Assembly (NCBI RefSeq): GCF_004011505.1
Contig: NZ_SAUN01000001.1
Coordinates: 9,017,501-9,081,500 of the forward strand
Length of the DNA stretch: 64,000 nucleotides
Direction of reading: 5' to 3'
Source of the DNA: Nonomuraea polychroma
GTDB lineage: Bacteria; Actinomycetota; Actinomycetes; Streptosporangiales; Streptosporangiaceae
The first letter of the stretch is position 1, and every line of letters begins with the position of its first letter. Below, in pieces: positions 7,681-15,271 of this stretch. Below the pieces are notes generated by a model. It was given only the letters and a program-made list of their open reading frames with translations. It did no database searches and was not told the DNA's origin. The position numbers and the translations under genes are program-made.

Positions 7681-9090
7681 ATGACCGAAACGACCCCGTC
7701 GACCGCCCCGGCGAACGGCAATGGACAGCTCAGCCTCAGCACCGAGGCCGCCAGGCAACTCGCGACCACCACCAAGACGCCGCCGCAGATGCAGGAGATC
7801 ACCTCTCGGTGGCTGCTGCGGCTGCTGCCCTGGGTGCAGTGCTCCGGCGGCGTGTTCCGGGTCAACCGGCGGTTGACGTACACCCTTGGCGACGGCCGGA
7901 TCACGTTCAGCACCACCGGTTCCGAGGTGCGCGTCATCCCGGCCGAGCTCACCGAACTGCCGATGCTGCGCGGCTTCGACGACATGGAGGTGCTCGGAGC
8001 GCTGGCCGGCCGCTTCGTCCAGCGTGAGTTCGAGGCCGACGAGAAGATCGTCGCCGAAGGCAGCCCGGCTGACCGGCTCGTGCTGATCGCCCACGGGCGG
8101 GTGCGCAAGATAGGGCGCGGCGCGTACGGCGACGAGCAGCACCTCGGCACCTTGGCCGACGGCGACTACCTCGGCGAGCAGTCCTTGGTAGACGGCGGCA
8201 CATTCCAGCACACCTGGCGGACCAAGACGCCCACCACAGTGCTGACGCTCTCCCGGCAGGACTTCGAGCAGATCGCCGAGCAGTCGCCCGCCCTGCGCGA
8301 GCACATCGAGAGCTGGCGCTCCAGTGTCGAGCACGCGCACAACGACTACGGCGAGGCCGCCATCGACATGGCGTCGGGTCACACCGGCGAGCCCACGTTG
8401 CCGGGCACGTTCGTGGACTATGAGCTGGGCCCGCGTGAATACGAGCTGAGCGTGGCACAGACGGTCCTGCGCGTGCACAGCCGGGTCTCCGACCTGTACA
8501 ACCAGCCGATGAGCCAGCTCGACCAGCAGCTCCGCCTCACGATCGAGGCCCTGCGCGAGCGCCAGGAGCACGAGCTGGTCAACAACCGGGAGTTCGGCCT
8601 GCTCCACAACGCCGACTTCAGCCAGCGCATCCGCACCCGCTCCGGGCCGCCCACCCCGGACGACCTCGACGACCTGCTCGCCACCGTGTGGAAGGACCCG
8701 GCGTTCTTCCTGGCCCACCCGCAGGCCATCGCCGCCTTCGGCAGGGAGTGCAGCAAGCGCGGCGTCTATCCGCAGTCCGGCGAGGTCAACGGGCACCGGG
8801 TGCCGTCCTGGCGGGGTGTCCCGATCTTCCCGTGCAACAAGATCCCGATCTCCGGCACGAGCACGACGTCGATCCTGCTCATGCGGACCGGCCAGGAGAA
8901 CCAGGGCGTCGTCGGCCTGCACCAGACCGGCATTCCCGACGAATACCAGCCCAGCCTGTCGGTCCGCTTCATGAACATCAACGAGCAGGCCATCGTCTCC
9001 TACCTGGTCAGCGCCTACTACTCGTGTGCCGTCCTGGTCCCCGACGCGCTCGGCGTCCTGGAGGACGTGGAGGTCGGCAGGAACGGCTGA
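7681..9090 (+). CDS. Family 2B encapsulin shell protein with cyclic-nucleotide-binding domain
   Basis: A 469-residue protein. Residues 15-85 and 215-469 resemble the HK97-fold shell of family 2 encapsulins; residues 86-215 form an inserted cNMP-binding fold (DEKIVAEGSPADRLVLIAHG, then GDYLGEQSLVDGG). The C-terminal part has the strongly conserved TSILLMRTGQENQGVVGLHQ and SLSVRFMNINEQAIVSYL. Family 2B shells are known next to terpene cyclases such as 2-methylisoborneol synthase, and older annotation calls them Crp/Fnr-like regulators, which is misleading since there is no helix-turn-helix. The phosphate-binding cassette lacks the usual PRAAT-type Arg motif, so nucleotide binding is uncertain. 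AGGCAGGTG precedes the ATG; geoA follows after 77 bases. Confidence 0.9.
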   Translation: MTETTPSTAPANGNGQLSLSTEAARQLATTTKTPPQMQEITSRWLLRLLPWVQCSGGVFRVNRRLTYTLGDGRITFSTTGSEVRVIPAELTELPMLRGFDDMEVLGALAGRFVQREFEADEKIVAEGSPADRLVLIAHGRVRKIGRGAYGDEQHLGTLADGDYLGEQSLVDGGTFQHTWRTKTPTTVLTLSRQDFEQIAEQSPALREHIESWRSSVEHAHNDYGEAAIDMASGHTGEPTLPGTFVDYELGPREYELSVAQTVLRVHSRVSDLYNQPMSQLDQQLRLTIEALRERQEHELVNNREFGLLHNADFSQRIRTRSGPPTPDDLDDLLATVWKDPAFFLAHPQAIAAFGRECSKRGVYPQSGEVNGHRVPSWRGVPIFPCNKIPISGTSTTSILLMRTGQENQGVVGLHQTGIPDEYQPSLSVRFMNINEQAIVSYLVSAYYSCAVLVPDALGVLEDVEVGRNG

Positions 9091-9167
9091 TCCTTGCCTC
9101 CGAGGCCGGCGACCGGCCCCCGTGCGCGGCTCGCCGGCCCGCTGACCGATCCACGCGAGGAGCGACC

Positions 9168-11342
9168 ATGAGCCAGCCGTTCGAACTGCCGGACTTCTAC
9201 CTGCCGTATCCGGCGCGGCTCAATCCACATCTGGACGTGGCCCGCGTGCACTCGACGCAGTGGGCCCGTGACAGGGGCATGCTCGAAGGCTCGGGCGTCT
9301 GGGAGGAGGCCGATCTGGACGCCCACGACTATCCGCTGATGTGCGCCTACACCCATCCCGACTGCGGCGCCGGCGAGTTGTGCCTGATCACCGACTGGTA
9401 CGTGTGGGTCTTCTTCTTCGACGACCACTTCCTGGAGGTGTTCAAACGTACGGGGGACCTGAAGGGCGGCAAGGCGTACCTCGCGAGGCTCGCCCGGTTC
9501 ATGCCCATGGGCGCTGACCTGACCATGCCGGCTCCGGAGAACCCGGTCGAGGCGGGTCTCGCCGACCTGTGGGTGCGCACGGTGCCCGGCATGTCGCCGG
9601 ACTGGCGGACCCGCTTCGCCGAGAGTACGAGAAACCTGCTCGACGAGTCGCTCTGGGAGCTGGCCAACATCAACAAGGGCCGGATCGCCAACCCCGTCGA
9701 GTACATCGAGATGCGCCGCAAGGTCGGCGGTGCGCCATGGTCGGCCGGGCTGGTCGAGCACGCCGTGGGCGCCGAGGTGCCGGCGAGGATCGCGGCGACC
9801 CGGCCGATGCGGGTGCTGAGGGACGCCTTCGCCGACGCCGTGCACCTGCGTAACGACCTGTTCTCCTACCAGCGGGAGGTCGGGGACGAGGGCGAGTTGA
9901 GCAACGGGGTGCTGGTGCTGGAGACGTTCCTGGGCTGCACCACGCAGGAGGCCGCCAACGCCGTCAACGATCTGCTCACGTCGCGGATGCAGCAGTTCGA
10001 GCACACCGCGCTCGGTGAGCTGGGGCCGATGTTCGCCGAGCACGCGATCGACCCGCTCACCGCGGCCGGCGTGCTGGCGTACGTCAAAGGGCTGCAGGAC
10101 TGGCAGTCGGGCGGGCACGAGTGGCACCTGCGCTCCAGCCGCTACATGAACCAGCGGGCCAGGACCGGCCGGCCGCTGGGCATGTCGTCGATCGTCGATC
10201 TGCTGGGGGCCAAGCGGGTGCGGAACTTCACGCACGTTCCGTACCGGCGGGTGGGGCCTTCTCAGATTCCCGACCTCTACGTGCCCTTTCCGCTCCGGCT
10301 TTCACCGCACCTCGACGCCGCCCGGCGCCACACCGTGGCCTGGTGCCGGGAGATGGGCATGCTCGAAGCCCAGCCCGGAGTGGTCGGCTCGGCAGTGTGG
10401 GACGAGCAGAAGCTGATCGACTTCGATTTCCCGCTCTGCGCGGCGGGCCTGCATCCCGACGCCACCCAGGAAGGACTGGACCTGGCGTCGTTCTGGCTGA
10501 GCTGGGGCACCTACGGCGACGACTACTTCCCCGCCGTCTTCGGCAGGTCCGGCAACCTGGCCGCCGCCAAGATCGCGGTGGACCGGCTCTCGGCGTTCAT
10601 GCCTCTCGACGACTCCCCCGCCCCTCCACCCGCGAGCGCGATGGAGCGTGGGCTGGCCGACGTGTGGAGACGTACGGCGGGGCCGATGCCGCTCGCGGCG
10701 CGCCGCAGGCTCCGCGAGGACGTGGAGAAGATGTGCACGGCGTGGTTGTGGGAGCTGGCCGGCGAGCTGGCCCACCACGTTCCCGACCCGGTGGACTACA
10801 TGGAGATGCGCAGGCTGACCTTCGGCGCCGAGTTCACGATGGACCTGTGCCGGCTACGGCATACCAAGGGGATCCCCGAGGAGCTTCATGCGAGCGGGCC
10901 GATGCGGGCGTTGGAGAACGCGATGATGGACTGCGGCCTGCTGGTCAACGACGTCTTCTCCTACCAGAAGGAGATCGAGTTCGACGGCGAGGTGCACAAC
11001 TGCATCCTGGTCGTGCAGAGCTTCTTCGACTGCGACTACTCCACGGCGCTCGCCGTCGTCAACGACCTGCTGACCTCGCGGATGCGGCAGTTCCAGCACA
11101 TCGTCGAGCACGAACTGCCGATCGTGTGCGACGAATTCGATCTCGACGCCGAGGGGAGGCGGGAACTCGACGCGTTCGTGGACGAGTTGCGCAACTTGGT
11201 GACCGGCATACTCCATTGGCACCGCCACTGCGCACGCTACGACGAGCCATCGCTTCTCCGGCACAGGCAACCCGCGCCGTGGCGGCTCGGCGGACCGAAC
11301 GGGCTGGGCACCTCGGCCGCGACGGCCTTCGCCGGCAGGTGA
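9168..11342 (+). CDS. geoA: Geosmin synthase (bifunctional, two terpene cyclase domains)
   Basis: A 724-residue protein made of two class I terpene synthase domains, the length of characterised geosmin synthases. The N-terminal domain has the metal motif DDHFLE (85-90) and NDLFSYQRE (229-237), and converts FPP to germacradienol. The C-terminal domain has DDYFP (451-455) and NDVFSYQKE (594-602), and processes germacradienol to geosmin with loss of acetone. All Mg-binding residues are kept in both halves. GAGGAG lies 6 bases before ATG 9168. Last gene of the operon. The tail ends in a Gly/Ala-rich stretch (LGGPNGLGTSAATAFAGR) with no predicted helix. Confidence 0.95.
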   Translation: MSQPFELPDFYLPYPARLNPHLDVARVHSTQWARDRGMLEGSGVWEEADLDAHDYPLMCAYTHPDCGAGELCLITDWYVWVFFFDDHFLEVFKRTGDLKGGKAYLARLARFMPMGADLTMPAPENPVEAGLADLWVRTVPGMSPDWRTRFAESTRNLLDESLWELANINKGRIANPVEYIEMRRKVGGAPWSAGLVEHAVGAEVPARIAATRPMRVLRDAFADAVHLRNDLFSYQREVGDEGELSNGVLVLETFLGCTTQEAANAVNDLLTSRMQQFEHTALGELGPMFAEHAIDPLTAAGVLAYVKGLQDWQSGGHEWHLRSSRYMNQRARTGRPLGMSSIVDLLGAKRVRNFTHVPYRRVGPSQIPDLYVPFPLRLSPHLDAARRHTVAWCREMGMLEAQPGVVGSAVWDEQKLIDFDFPLCAAGLHPDATQEGLDLASFWLSWGTYGDDYFPAVFGRSGNLAAAKIAVDRLSAFMPLDDSPAPPPASAMERGLADVWRRTAGPMPLAARRRLREDVEKMCTAWLWELAGELAHHVPDPVDYMEMRRLTFGAEFTMDLCRLRHTKGIPEELHASGPMRALENAMMDCGLLVNDVFSYQKEIEFDGEVHNCILVVQSFFDCDYSTALAVVNDLLTSRMRQFQHIVEHELPIVCDEFDLDAEGRRELDAFVDELRNLVTGILHWHRHCARYDEPSLLRHRQPAPWRLGGPNGLGTSAATAFAGR

Positions 11343-11351
11343 GACTTCGGG

Positions 11352-11726
11352 CTAAATGGGCAGGTGGTGGGCGCGGGGCTCGTAGTACCAGCCCATCATG
11401 CGCAGCAGTCGCCGCTGGTACGGCGTGACGTTGTGCAGCCGGATCCAGCGCTCCGACGGTGGCAGCGTGGGCATGGCGAGCACACGCAGCCCCGAGACGT
11501 CGATAAAGGTCAGTTTCCCGGTGTCGACGACGATGTAGGTGCCCTGACGGCAACTCGCCAGAGCGCCGGCAAGCGCGCGACTGTTGGAGGCGTCGATCTC
11601 GCCGATCAGCGAGACGGCCGGGGCCTCGGGCGCCGCTGAACTCTGGCGCACCATGATCTTGAGTTGCTCGTCCTGGTAAAGCAGCCGCTCTTCTAGACCG
11701 CCCACGCTCCTCGCACCCCCCAACAC
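11352..11726 (-). CDS. STAS-domain anti-sigma factor antagonist
   Basis: A short STAS protein of about 120 residues: SLIGEIDASNSRALAGAL, then IVVDTGKLTFIDVSGLRVL, whose Ser in DVSGL is the usual phosphorylation site of SpoIIAA/RsbV antagonists. It probably releases a sigma factor by binding an RsbW-like anti-sigma factor. The GTG at 11726 has GAGG 5 bases upstream; a GTG at 11705 is also possible, so the start is uncertain by 7 codons. It ends only 9 bases from the convergent geoA stop. No sigma or kinase partner is next to it. Confidence 0.75.
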   Translation of the reverse strand: MLGGARSVGGLEERLLYQDEQLKIMVRQSSAAPEAPAVSLIGEIDASNSRALAGALASCRQGTYIVVDTGKLTFIDVSGLRVLAMPTLPPSERWIRLHNVTPYQRRLLRMMGWYYEPRAHHLPI

Positions 11727-12180
11727 GCATGCCTCGGGGGTTGTGGATTGGCCACAACTAAGGCTACACGACGTACGTTTCACAACGTAATTTTCGCGAG
11801 AATATGACCGAATTAGTGAGAAATCCTGAAGAGTCGGACAGAGCGCCCCGCCCCTCTCTGGCACGCTGACGCCGCATCGCCGCGCGGGCCGGGCGCGCGC
11901 GTGCGAAACGCCTGGTTTGCCAGGGATCTCCTCGAGCAGCGCCCCGCCCACGCCTTTCGACCGAGTCCTACCCCGAGGATGCGGTGCGATATTTCCATCC
12001 CGACCTGGGGAATCGGCGCCGAAATATACGACGAGAGGCGAATATCAGGCCGGCACCGGCCGTCTGGATATTTACGGATTCATGGCGGTTTGTCCGGAGG
12101 CGTTTATCCCCATAGGGACGGAGAAAAGTCACACAGCAGACAACCGAAGTGGGGCATCGACTGGGGGCGCTGAATACCTG
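11727..12180. other. 454-bp divergent intergenic region with hairpins
   Basis: No gene is evident. It holds a 7-bp dyad GTTGTGG...CCACAAC (11740-11758) just upstream of the STAS gene, which could be an operator or promoter element. It also holds a possible leader hairpin at 12041-12072 where AATATC pairs with GATATT around GGCCGG/CCGGCC. The half nearer the hydrolase gene is less GC-rich than its surroundings. Translations of the plus strand here look non-coding. Confidence 0.45.
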
Positions 12181-12678
12181 ATGAAAGGAAGATGGACACG
12201 ACTACTGATAGCGTCGGCATGCGCCATCGCCTGCACGTTCAGCGGCAGGTCGATGACCGGAAGCATTGCGCTGCGCGCGGCCCTGGAAATGATCGGCGTC
12301 CCGTACTCGTGGGGCGGTGGCGGGGTGCACGGGCCCGGATACGGGATAGGGAGAGGCGCCAAGACGAAGGGGTTCGACTGCTCGGGACTCGCCGAGTACG
12401 CCTACGCGCGGGCGGGGGTGCTCATCGGATCCACGACGCAGGAACAATGGAGTTCCGGGATCCAGGTGCCGAGAGAACTGATAGAGCCGGGGGATCTGGT
12501 CTTCTACGACAGCAAGCCGCGGCGTCCCGGGCCGGAGCACGTCGGCATCGCGCTCGACGGGGAGAGAATGGTGCACGCCCCGTACACGGGGGCGCTCGTG
12601 CGGGTGGACCCGCTGGACCGGCCGCACTTCCTGGGGGTGGTGAGGCCGGGCGTCGGCCGTGCCGACCTGGGAGTCTGA
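12181..12678 (+). CDS. Secreted NlpC/P60 peptidoglycan hydrolase, small
   Basis: A 165-residue protein with an N-terminal signal peptide (MKGRWTRLLIASACAIACTFS) and one NlpC/P60 domain: catalytic Cys in FDCSGLAEYA, His in GPEHVGIALDG, followed by MVHAPYTG. It should cut D-gamma-Glu-mDAP or similar stem-peptide bonds outside the membrane. ATG 12181 is chosen because it gives an intact signal peptide; no strong ribosome-binding site is visible. The reading frame stays open for 264 bases upstream but that part has no coding character. It has no coiled coil or other targeting domain, unlike the hydrolase at 55.8 kb. Confidence 0.82.
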   Translation: MKGRWTRLLIASACAIACTFSGRSMTGSIALRAALEMIGVPYSWGGGGVHGPGYGIGRGAKTKGFDCSGLAEYAYARAGVLIGSTTQEQWSSGIQVPRELIEPGDLVFYDSKPRRPGPEHVGIALDGERMVHAPYTGALVRVDPLDRPHFLGVVRPGVGRADLGV

Positions 12679-12883
12679 GGGTGAGCCGGGCGGCCCAGGA
12701 GCGACCTGGACCGCACGGCGCTCGAACATCCGGTGTTCTTCAAGAGCCGTCCGTGGCCTCGCGAGCACCCACGACGGGCTCTGTCGGTTCACCTCGGCAC
12801 CAGGAGGGTTGCTCACTCGCCGGCCGGCCTCCGCCACTGGGGCGGCCGCCGACGATCCCCCTGCTCACGCCAGGCTGCGAGCG

Positions 12884-13150
12884 TCAGAGGCGGGAGCCGA
12901 CGTTGTTGGTGAGCGCGTCGAGGTCGAACTCGTTGAGGGTCACGTCCTCGACGAGGTCCACCTCGATGTCCCTGAGAGACCCGTTGAGCGAGTTGTTGGC
13001 CACGCCGTTCAGGACGTCGTCGAAGAGCTGGAACTGGCTCAGGATCGCCTGACCCGAGTTGTTCGGGTTCCCGTCGGCGGACGCGCCGGAGGCTGTGAAG
13101 CCCAGGGCCGCGGCCGCGATGGCCGCGCCGGCCAGAATACGCTTGATCAT
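12884..13150 (-). CDS. Small secreted protein, paralogue 1
   Basis: An 88-residue protein starting MIKRILAGAAIAAAALGF, a signal peptide with likely cleavage after GASA. The mature part (about 62 residues) is acidic and Asn/Leu/Val-rich: NNSGQAILSQFQLFDDVLN, then NNSLNGSLRDIEVDLVED. It has no cysteine and no known domain. GGAGGAAAG precedes the ATG. The neighbour at 13345-13605 is a close paralogue with the same leader sequence, so the pair arose by tandem duplication. The short acidic mature part recalls surface proteins such as rodlins or chaplins, but no family motif is present and I do not assign a function. Confidence 0.75.
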   Translation of the reverse strand: MIKRILAGAAIAAAALGFTASGASADGNPNNSGQAILSQFQLFDDVLNGVANNSLNGSLRDIEVDLVEDVTLNEFDLDALTNNVGSRL

Positions 13151-13344
13151 TTTCTTTCCTCCATGGATGGGCGCGGGATTCAGCGCCATAGTCGTTTCGC
13201 GCTTCGCCTGGGCGCGAGGATGGTGACTCTGGCCAGACGGCCGCCGCCATGAGGACGGCCGCGAATCGCCTCTCCTGCCTGCACCACGCGGCGAGCGTCA
13301 GTAGTGGGGTGCCGCCGACCCAGGCGGCACTGACCTTGTTGCGG

Positions 13345-13605
13345 TCACAGACCGTGGTTGTTGGCGAACACGTCGAGGTCGACCTCGTCCACCGCCACGC
13401 TCTCGACGAAGTCCACCTCGATGTTCTTGATCGAGTCGTTGAGCGAGTTGTTGAGCACGTTGTTCAGGACGTCGTCGAAGACCTGGAACTGGCTCAGGAT
13501 CGCCTGACCCGAGTTCTGCGGGTTCTGGTCGGCGGACGCGGTGGTGGCCGTGAAGCCCAGGGCGGCGGCGGCGATTGCGGCGCCCGCCAGAATACGACCG
13601 ATCAT
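13345..13605 (-). CDS. Small secreted protein, paralogue 2
   Basis: An 86-residue protein, MIGRILAGAAIAAAALGF at the start, cleavage expected after TASA, mature part NPQNSGQAILSQFQVFDDVLN followed by NNSLNDSIKNIEVDFVES. It matches the protein at 12884-13150 throughout, and the duplicated block includes the 5' leader (CGACTATGGCGCTG near 13640 and its counterpart near 13185). Conserved positions are the signal peptide, the NSGQAILSQFQ box and the NNSLN box. Likely exported and possibly self-associating; function unknown. Confidence 0.75.
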   Translation of the reverse strand: MIGRILAGAAIAAAALGFTATTASADQNPQNSGQAILSQFQVFDDVLNNVLNNSLNDSIKNIEVDFVESVAVDEVDLDVFANNHGL

Positions 13606-14007
13606 TCTTGTCTTTCCTCCATGGACCGGCGCGGAATTCCCAGCGCCATAGTCGTTCGTGCAGGGCTGTGAGGTGCCGCGAATAACAATTGCGGGAGGCA
13701 GCCGGTATCGCAACCCAGAACGCCATCCCGGAGGTCAAGGAGGCTCCTCGATTTCTTGGCACTCGGTTTTCACGCTAATCACCGACGGACGGCATTCAGC
13801 ACGCTCTCGCCACCCGGCAATCGACGTTCATTTGGCTGACCACAAGATCGACAGGGAAATCTTTCACCGCTGTATAAGCAATGATCACCTGAAACTTTGA
13901 GCAGCCGCGTACGCCGATCGACGTACCTGGAGCGCCATCCGAGGGGGGACGCCCCGCGCCGGCGAAGCCACGACGATGGCGGGAGTTCCCGAATCCGGAG
14001 GTGAGGC
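13606..14007. other. 402-bp divergent intergenic region
   Basis: Contains the leader of small secreted paralogue 2 (to about 13660) and the promoter side of the DUF2269-like gene. The segment 13770-13910 is less GC-rich than the rest and has a possible -10-like TATAAG at about 13873. No gene or clear inverted repeat was found. Confidence 0.4.
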
Positions 14008-14478
14008 ATGACCATGGGGCCACGTATCCGCAAGACAGTGTTGGTCATCCACATCGTCGTCTCGGTCGCGCTGGTCGGCGAGGTGTGGGGGCTGGTCGCG
14101 CTGAATACGGCGGCCACCCTGACCAAGGACCTGGAGCTCGCGCACGCGGCCTATCGGCTGATGCCCACCCTGGTGTTCGCGGGCGGCATACCGCTGAGCC
14201 TCACCGCGTTGGCCACCGGCATCACGCTCGGCCTGGCGAGCCATTGGGGGCTGTTTCGCTACTACTGGGTGGCGATCAAGCTGGTCCTGCTCGTGGCCGT
14301 CATCTGCGTGGGCATGTTCCTGTTCGACCCCGAGGGTATGGCCGCGGCCACCGCGGGCGCCGCGCAGCCCGCCCCCGCTCGCCAGTGGGGTCAGGTCGCG
14401 GCGCTGAGCACGCAGATCGCCATGCTGCTGACCGCGACGGCGCTGTCGGTGTTCAAACCCCGCAGGAAACTGCGGTGA
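14008..14478 (+). CDS. DUF2269-like four-helix membrane protein
   Basis: A 156-residue protein with four hydrophobic helices (about residues 10-32, 50-75, 83-106 and 128-148). The pattern HIVVSVALVGEVWGLVALN and LGLASHWGLFRYYWVAIKL resembles DUF2269-type integral membrane proteins of actinobacteria. GGAGGTGA lies 4 bases before ATG 14008. Function unknown. It is followed after 33 bases by a methyltransferase gene in the same direction. Confidence 0.75.
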   Translation: MTMGPRIRKTVLVIHIVVSVALVGEVWGLVALNTAATLTKDLELAHAAYRLMPTLVFAGGIPLSLTALATGITLGLASHWGLFRYYWVAIKLVLLVAVICVGMFLFDPEGMAAATAGAAQPAPARQWGQVAALSTQIAMLLTATALSVFKPRRKLR

Positions 14479-14511
14479 CGCCCGGAACGGTGCCGCGATA
14501 GAAATTCGGTC

Positions 14512-15099
14512 ATGAACGACCAAACGAACGACGAGACGCCGCAGCCGGTCCGCGCCGCCCTGGAACGCGCGCGGGCGGCGGGGTTCGTGTATTCCTGCGA
14601 ACCTGCCGTCGGCCGTCTGCTCGCCACCTTGGCCGCGGGCGTGCCGGGAGGTGGACGTGTGCTGGAGATCGGCACCGGCGCCGGCGTGGGGCTCGCCTGG
14701 CTGGTGAGCGGTTTGGTGCCACGCGCCGACGTGACGGTGACCACGATCGAGCGTGATCCGGGGTCTACCGGGCTGGCGGCGGGCGGCGACTGGCCCGGGT
14801 TCGTGGACTTCCGTACCGGGGACGCGCTGGAGTTGTTGCCGGAGCTGGGGACGTACGACCTGGTCTTCGCGGACGCCGAGGCGGGCAAGCAGGTGGGGCT
14901 GGAGCTCACGATCGCCGCGCTCAACCCGCGCGGCGTGCTTGTCGTCGACGACATGGTGCCGCCGCCCGGCGTGGTGTGGGACGCGGAGTTCGCGAGCAGG
15001 CAGGACGCGGTGCGGCGGACGTTGCTGGGGCATGAGCGGCTGGCCGCCGTCGAGCTGGCCGGTCACGGCTCCGGCGTCATCCTGGCGACTGCGCGGTAG
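14512..15099 (+). CDS. O-methyltransferase family protein (SAM-dependent)
   Basis: A 195-residue class I methyltransferase: VLEIGTGAGVGLAWL is the SAM-binding motif I, TTIERDP contains the acidic motif II residue, TGDALELLPELGTYDLVFADAEAG is the DALE/FADA region of the catechol-O-methyltransferase-like family, and GVLVVDDMV follows. The Asp residues of FADA and VVDDM are the metal ligands in that family. Substrate is unknown. It may be co-transcribed with the preceding membrane protein. Confidence 0.82.
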   Translation: MNDQTNDETPQPVRAALERARAAGFVYSCEPAVGRLLATLAAGVPGGGRVLEIGTGAGVGLAWLVSGLVPRADVTVTTIERDPGSTGLAAGGDWPGFVDFRTGDALELLPELGTYDLVFADAEAGKQVGLELTIAALNPRGVLVVDDMVPPPGVVWDAEFASRQDAVRRTLLGHERLAAVELAGHGSGVILATAR

Positions 15100-15271
15100 C
15101 CGTACGGCGGCGCGGTTGGCCTGGATCTACCTCGAAATGTGCGGAAAAGCCAGCACATTCCCCACTTCAGGAAATAGGGCACAGGCGTCGGCCGACATGG
15201 CAGGATTATGCCAGGGCGAGAACCGTGGAGAACTGCCGGATTTAGGAGCATAGATACGGGGTGTCCGCGAT

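Noticed and set aside
11990..12180. Possible c-di-AMP riboswitch before the NlpC/P60 gene at 12181
   Set aside because: Only fragments (GGGGAATCGG, CCGGAGGCG) resemble the ydaO consensus; the diagnostic CAGCTAACC block and GACCC block are missing, unlike the good match at 55.6 kb.
11917..12180. In-frame 5' extension of the NlpC/P60 gene at 12181
   Set aside because: It would put about 88 non-conserved residues before a clear signal peptide, which is not plausible for an exported protein.
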